Shown here: positions 5,639 to 8,272 of the stretch, in pieces | Layout of the letters: each line of letters begins with the position of its first letter | Position numbering within the stretch: position 1 is the stretch's first letter | From: Bacteroidota bacterium | GTDB taxonomy: Bacteria; Bacteroidota; Bacteroidia; Chitinophagales; Chitinophagaceae | Direction: 5' to 3' | NCBI GenBank assembly: GCA_005883855.1 | Contig: VBAU01000058.1 | Span: 1 to 8,272, forward strand | Length of the DNA: 8,272 bases | Translations under genes and position numbers: made by a program | The notes under the pieces: generated by a model | What the model was told of the DNA's origin: nothing | Seen by the model: the letters and a program-made list of their open reading frames with translations, nothing else | Databases searched by the model: none

Positions 5639-5983
5639 ATGATATCGACGAAAAAACCGCGTTTTAGCGAACTGCAACAGGATGATATTATTTTAGCTCA
5701 AGAACAAATATTCGATAGGGTAATCCTGGAGGGGAAATATCAGTATGATGCATTAATCACCATTGCGCGTACAAAACAAAATGCATGTTGGGTTATACTT
5801 GAATTTGATAATCTGTGTCTCGCCGATTTTATCCGTTTGTCTGAATTAAGCAAGTTAAGCAAAGCAATAAAAATCAGATCTGACATCATTGATAAAGAAA
5901 ATTATAGCATCAAGGAAATTGTAGTTACCAATCACGTTGAGGATGATTTGGGTTTTATAATCTGGGAATGCACTTCTCAATGA
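5639..5983 (+). CDS. Uncharacterised 114-residue protein
   Basis: I do not recognise this protein. The start is taken as ATG 5639; the frame opens two codons earlier at a TTG. It is a soluble, acidic, mixed alpha/beta protein without signal peptide or membrane segment. An N-terminal basic MISTKKPRF is followed by a helical SELQQDDIILAQEQIFDRVILEG, a central strand-rich ACWVILEFDNLCLADFI, a SELSKLSKA helix and a C-terminal IKEIVVTNHVEDDLGFIIWEC. There are three cysteines (in ACWV, LCL and WECTS) with no metal-site spacing. It stands alone between a divergent lipoprotein gene and a convergent RRM gene, so the context gives no function. Even composition and a plausible fold favour a real gene over chance, but support is modest. 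Confidence 0.6.
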   Translation: MISTKKPRFSELQQDDIILAQEQIFDRVILEGKYQYDALITIARTKQNACWVILEFDNLCLADFIRLSELSKLSKAIKIRSDIIDKENYSIKEIVVTNHVEDDLGFIIWECTSQ

Positions 5984-6057
5984 TTTTTCACGTTTCTCCG
6001 AGTTTAGAGTTTACCATATGGATCCCTTAGAGGAAATTTTGTTCTTATAATTTCAAC

Positions 6058-6081
6058 AAAAAAAGCCCGCAGAGGGCTTTT
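6058..6081 (-). terminator. Intrinsic terminator of the RRM gene (possibly bidirectional)
   Basis: A perfect 8-bp stem AAAAGCCC (6061-6068) with GGGCTTTT (6074-6081) and a 5-base loop. On the minus strand the second arm runs into TTTTTTT (completed at 6064-6058), a strong terminator signal about 20 bases past the RRM stop codon. On the plus strand it ends in TTTTAT and may also stop transcripts of the orphan gene. Confidence 0.85.
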
Positions 6082-6100
6082 ATAAAGATGATTGACTAAG

Positions 6101-6364
6101 TTACCATCTCTTGTTATCGGCTTTCTTTTCTTTTGCTATTGAAACTGACAAAGCCCTTCCTTCAATCTCCTTGTTATTTAACCCCTGGATCGCATCTTTG
6201 GCTTCATTTTCTGAGTCCATTTCTACAAACCCAAAACCACGGCTACGGCCTGATTCACGGTCGGTAATCACTCTGGCCGAACTAACAGCGCCGAATTTCT
6301 GGAACAATTCTTTTAAGTTGTCATCACTAGTGTGAAAGCTTAAATTCGAAACATACATTTTCAT
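6101..6364 (-). CDS. Small RNA-binding protein with a single RRM domain
   Basis: An 87-residue protein that is essentially one RRM. RNP2 is MYVSNL (residues 3-8) and RNP1 is RGFGFVEM (42-49), with the exposed aromatics Y4, F44 and F46 that stack on RNA; the final RNP1 position is M rather than F or Y. The beta-alpha-beta-beta-alpha-beta order is complete, ending with an RALSVSIAK strand and a short basic KEKKADNKRW tail. Such single-RRM proteins occur in Bacteroidota and cyanobacteria, and some are cold-induced RNA chaperones. The start is the ATG at 6364; a TTG two codons earlier is less likely. On the minus strand TTTATTTG lies close upstream, one mismatch from the -7 element, so promoter evidence is weak. 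A strong terminator follows the gene. Confidence 0.93.
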   Translation of the reverse strand: MKMYVSNLSFHTSDDNLKELFQKFGAVSSARVITDRESGRSRGFGFVEMDSENEAKDAIQGLNNKEIEGRALSVSIAKEKKADNKRW

Positions 6365-6602
6365 AAACAAACCAATTTAAAGTAGACAAATAAAATACCT
6401 GTGATTAAAGCCGACAGCAAAAAGTAAAGTGGAGATTAAATATTACCTGAGTAAGAATTTACGCTAAACTGATACTAAATGTTTGAAGAACAAAAAATCA
6501 CAACCGCAAGATACACTAGTTAATTGATGAATGAAGATATATTTTGAACCAGAAACATGAGACGTCGAGTGTGTTAGGGCTCCCTTGGAGACTCGTGGAG
6601 AA
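6365..6602. other. Gene-free region upstream of the RRM gene
   Basis: About 240 bases holding the RRM gene promoter and leader. Only a very short frame is present (ATG at 6479, 14 codons, MFEEQKITTARYTS), with nothing to support it. No RNA gene or clear repeat was seen. The right part (6561-6602) is open in the same frame as the AraC remnant that follows but shows no recognisable homology. Confidence 0.35.
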
Positions 6603-6758
6603 ACCTCAAAGAACGTCAAACGTGAGCGGCAAACCTCGAAATATTGTAAGACCTCGTGCGTCGGTCTTTCCGCTCAATTCAAAAAGGTCACCGGCCTGAC
6701 TACTTCTCATTTCAAGCAGCTTAAGGACAAAAGGCGCTCTATGTTGGAAGATGTGTGA
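6603..6758 (+). pseudogene. Decayed C-terminus of an AraC-type helix-turn-helix regulator
   Basis: A frame without a credible start ends at the TGA 6756-6758. Its last 28 residues read LSAQFKKVTGLTTSHFKQLK (6666-6725) followed by DKRRSMLEDV. FKKVTGLTxSHFK is the hallmark end of the AraC DNA-binding domain (second helix-turn-helix plus the GxTP-type turn, here T-T for T-P). The pattern with LS-Q before it and K-KR...L-EV after it resembles the C-terminus of a common Bacteroidota family of about 190 residues, with an N-terminal MxCxRC (HMA-like) part; that identification is from memory. Upstream, similarity fades: CVG stands where VAHLS-type sequence is expected, as if a codon were lost, and NLEI (6632-6643) appears in another frame. 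The N-terminal three quarters are absent. Confidence 0.6.
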
Positions 6759-6843
6759 GAAGATAAAATCATTTCAGAGCCGAACAATAACGTGCTAAAC
6801 AGGAATGGGGTGAATAATGTGTGACTTATTTTGAAAATTATAT

Positions 6844-6851
6844 AATATTTG
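6844..6851 (+). promoter_or_regulatory. Possible -7 element of the desaturase promoter
   Basis: AATATTTG (6844-6851) is one mismatch from TAnnTTTG, in an AT-rich stretch about 57 bases before the ATG at 6908. No clear -33 element was found. If real, it excludes the GTG at 6821 as the start of the desaturase. Confidence 0.3.
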
Positions 6852-6907
6852 CAGGTGCAGAAATTCTGACTTTTATAAAACCGTCTTGCAGGAAAAAAAT
6901 ACTCGTT

Positions 6908-7975
6908 ATGGCTGTGCCCAGTTTTGGAATTTCAACGTTATCCGTTCATGCCGTATTAAAGAAAAGGGTCGCTGAGTATTTTAAACAAGAGGGGCTCTCA
7001 CCCTCCGGTAATTATAAACTATATCTTAAGGCCGGTATCCTCATATCCGCATACATATTCTTTTATATTCATCTTATATTCTTTACGCCCTCTGCATGGA
7101 TAGCTATCCCGGAATGTATTTTATGGGGTACAGTGACAGCATTTATTGGATTTAATATTATGCACGATGGTGCACACGGAAGTTTTAGCAAATACCCGGG
7201 ATTAAATAAAGCAGCCGCTTTAAGTTTGGATTTTCTTGGAGCAAGCAGCTTTATGTGGAACATGAAACATAACGTAATTCACCATGCTTATACAAATATT
7301 GATGATGTAGATGATGATATTAACGCGAGGCCCTTTCTTCGCCTTTGCGCTACACAAAAGCGCTATAAGATGCACCGTTATCAATATATCTACTTTTGGT
7401 TTTTATATTCTTTACTCTATTTATTTTGGGTTTTTTTTACAGACTATAAAAAATATTTCAGGCATAAAATAGGCAGTGTGCATTTGAAAAGATTAAGCCG
7501 AAAGGACCACATTGTTTTTTGGGGCTTTAAACTGTTGTATATTTTTCTGTACATAGCATTGCCCATTTATGTATGTGGTTTTGTTCCGTGGCTGACTGCT
7601 TTTCTTATCTATGCGGCTGTTGCAGGTTTTTTGTTAAGCATCGTTTTTCAATTGGCACATATCGTGGATGAAACTTCTTTTCCCCTTCCCGCACAACCAT
7701 CCAATGAGCTAGAAGAAGAGTGGGCGCTTCTTCAATTAAAATCTACCGCGAATTTTGCTACAAAAAACAGGTTTATCACATGGTGTCTTGGTGGCCTCAA
7801 CTTCCAGGTAGAACATCATTTATTCCCAAAAATATCCCATATCCATTATCCCGTTATCTCCAACATTGTCAGGCAAACCTGCATGAATATGGGGCTTCCC
7901 TATATTGAGCATTATAGAATGTACTCAGCGATAAGATCGCATATATCCTATTTAAAAAAATTAGGCAGTACTTAA
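6908..7975 (+). CDS. Membrane fatty acid desaturase (acyl-CoA/linoleoyl-CoA type)
   Basis: A 355-residue integral membrane diiron enzyme from ATG 6908; the frame opens at a GTG 29 codons earlier, but that extension looks non-homologous and overlaps a possible promoter. The three histidine boxes are intact: HDGAH (86-90), HNVIHH (121-126) and QVEHH (300-304), with the extra histidine in FQLAH (251) that usually also ligates iron. Hydrophobic segments lie at about 42-61, 64-85, 160-177, 202-223 and 226-252. QxxHH in the third box and the FQLAHIVDETSFP stretch put it with front-end-like acyl-CoA desaturases often named linoleoyl-CoA desaturase. There is no fused cytochrome b5, so electrons must come from a separate donor. 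It inserts a double bond in membrane acyl chains; position and substrate are not predictable here. No partner gene is adjacent, and the AraC remnant upstream appears dead. Confidence 0.92.
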   Translation: MAVPSFGISTLSVHAVLKKRVAEYFKQEGLSPSGNYKLYLKAGILISAYIFFYIHLIFFTPSAWIAIPECILWGTVTAFIGFNIMHDGAHGSFSKYPGLNKAAALSLDFLGASSFMWNMKHNVIHHAYTNIDDVDDDINARPFLRLCATQKRYKMHRYQYIYFWFLYSLLYLFWVFFTDYKKYFRHKIGSVHLKRLSRKDHIVFWGFKLLYIFLYIALPIYVCGFVPWLTAFLIYAAVAGFLLSIVFQLAHIVDETSFPLPAQPSNELEEEWALLQLKSTANFATKNRFITWCLGGLNFQVEHHLFPKISHIHYPVISNIVRQTCMNMGLPYIEHYRMYSAIRSHISYLKKLGST

Positions 7976-7977
7976 TC

Positions 7978-8081
7978 AAAAAACGTTTCAGCTATCAACG
8001 CCGCGAACTATCGGCGAAGGACGATTTCACAATAGCTAATTTTGAGTGGAGGGATATAACAACTGGGCGAAAAAAACGTTT
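7978..8081. repeat. Nested inverted repeat and AAAAAACGTTT pair after the desaturase
   Basis: AAAAAACGTTT occurs at 7978-7988 and 8071-8081, flanking about 80 bases. Between them AGCTAT (7990-7995) pairs with ATAGCT (8032-8037), enclosing a second stem CGCCG (7999-8003) with CGGCG (8012-8016). The structure begins just after the desaturase stop codon and may act as its terminator or processing site, though only AATTTT follows it. The outer repeats each contain the palindrome AAACGTTT. Confidence 0.4.
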
Positions 8082-8099
8082 TAAACAAAAGACGTATCT

Positions 8100-8272
8100 A
8101 TGAAAAATTCAATCATCCTCCTCCTATTACTTGCCTCAGCTACTGCATTTTCCCAGAGAAGCTTAGGGTTTTATGAATATGAAGTAGACAATTTCTTCCG
8201 TGTGGGATTTAATGCAGGATTGAATATTAATAAAATCCAGGGCAAATCCTTTAAGGATGCATACAGCTATAA
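8100..8272 (+). CDS. Outer-membrane beta-barrel (porin-family) protein, N-terminus only
   Basis: The first 57 codons of a gene cut by the window end, beginning at ATG 8100. MKNSIILLLLLASATAFSQ is a signal peptide with cleavage after the serine-glutamine region typical of Bacteroidota (AFS-Q). After a short acidic linker, FRVGFNAGLNINKIQGKSFK shows the alternating pattern and G-N-NINKIQG start common to outer-membrane barrel proteins of the PF13568-like group in this phylum. The barrel and any partner domain lie beyond the window, so the family call rests on the first strand only. It follows the desaturase by 124 bases on the same strand, with a hairpin between, so it is probably a separate transcription unit. 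Confidence 0.7.
   Translation, partial: MKNSIILLLLLASATAFSQRSLGFYEYEVDNFFRVGFNAGLNINKIQGKSFKDAYSY

Overview
The window looks like chromosomal DNA from a member of the Bacteroidota, probably Chitinophagaceae or a relative. Three things point there: near-consensus promoter elements of the type used by that phylum (TAnnTTTG with a TTG/TTTG-like element about 19 bases upstream) before several genes; the protein families present (a YkuD_2-type L,D-transpeptidase, a small RRM protein, an outer-membrane beta-barrel start, a b5-less QxxHH desaturase); and weak ribosome-binding sites. No phage, transposase, CRISPR or defence gene is visible. This is mostly housekeeping and envelope DNA, so no convincing new multi-gene system is claimed.

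Layout. Bases 1-1142 (minus strand) hold a Gfo/Idh/MocA oxidoreductase whose stop codon directly abuts the ATG of a truncated membrane protein, probably a sugar transferase; the pair suggests surface polysaccharide synthesis. Bases 1297-2163 (minus) hold an exported L,D-transpeptidase with a promoter and a terminator-like hairpin in its leader. From 2239 on the plus strand come an operator-like repeat region, a good promoter, a SelT/SelW/SelH-type CxxC protein, and a small basic membrane protein of unknown role. A tRNA-Asp(GTC) with its own promoter and a clear terminator follows at 3268-3341, then about 330 bases without a gene.

Bases 3698-4771 encode a secreted protein with a conserved N-terminal domain and a low-complexity tail containing a 24-bp tandem repeat. 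It converges on a minus-strand NTF2-like lipoprotein (4863-5348). An orphan 114-residue protein (5639-5983) converges on an RRM RNA-binding protein (6101-6364), with a strong terminator between them. Next is a gene-poor stretch containing the decayed C-terminus of an AraC-type regulator (about 6603-6758). A membrane fatty acid desaturase (6908-7975) and the first 57 codons of an outer-membrane beta-barrel protein (8100 to the window end) close the window.

The common theme is the cell envelope: polysaccharide, peptidoglycan cross-linking, membrane lipid desaturation, a lipoprotein, secreted protein and porin-like protein. The genes are mostly single transcription units with their own promoters and terminators, and nothing shows that they act together. 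Several predicted starts are moved downstream here to an ATG, because the longer frames begin with GTG or TTG or run through a likely promoter.
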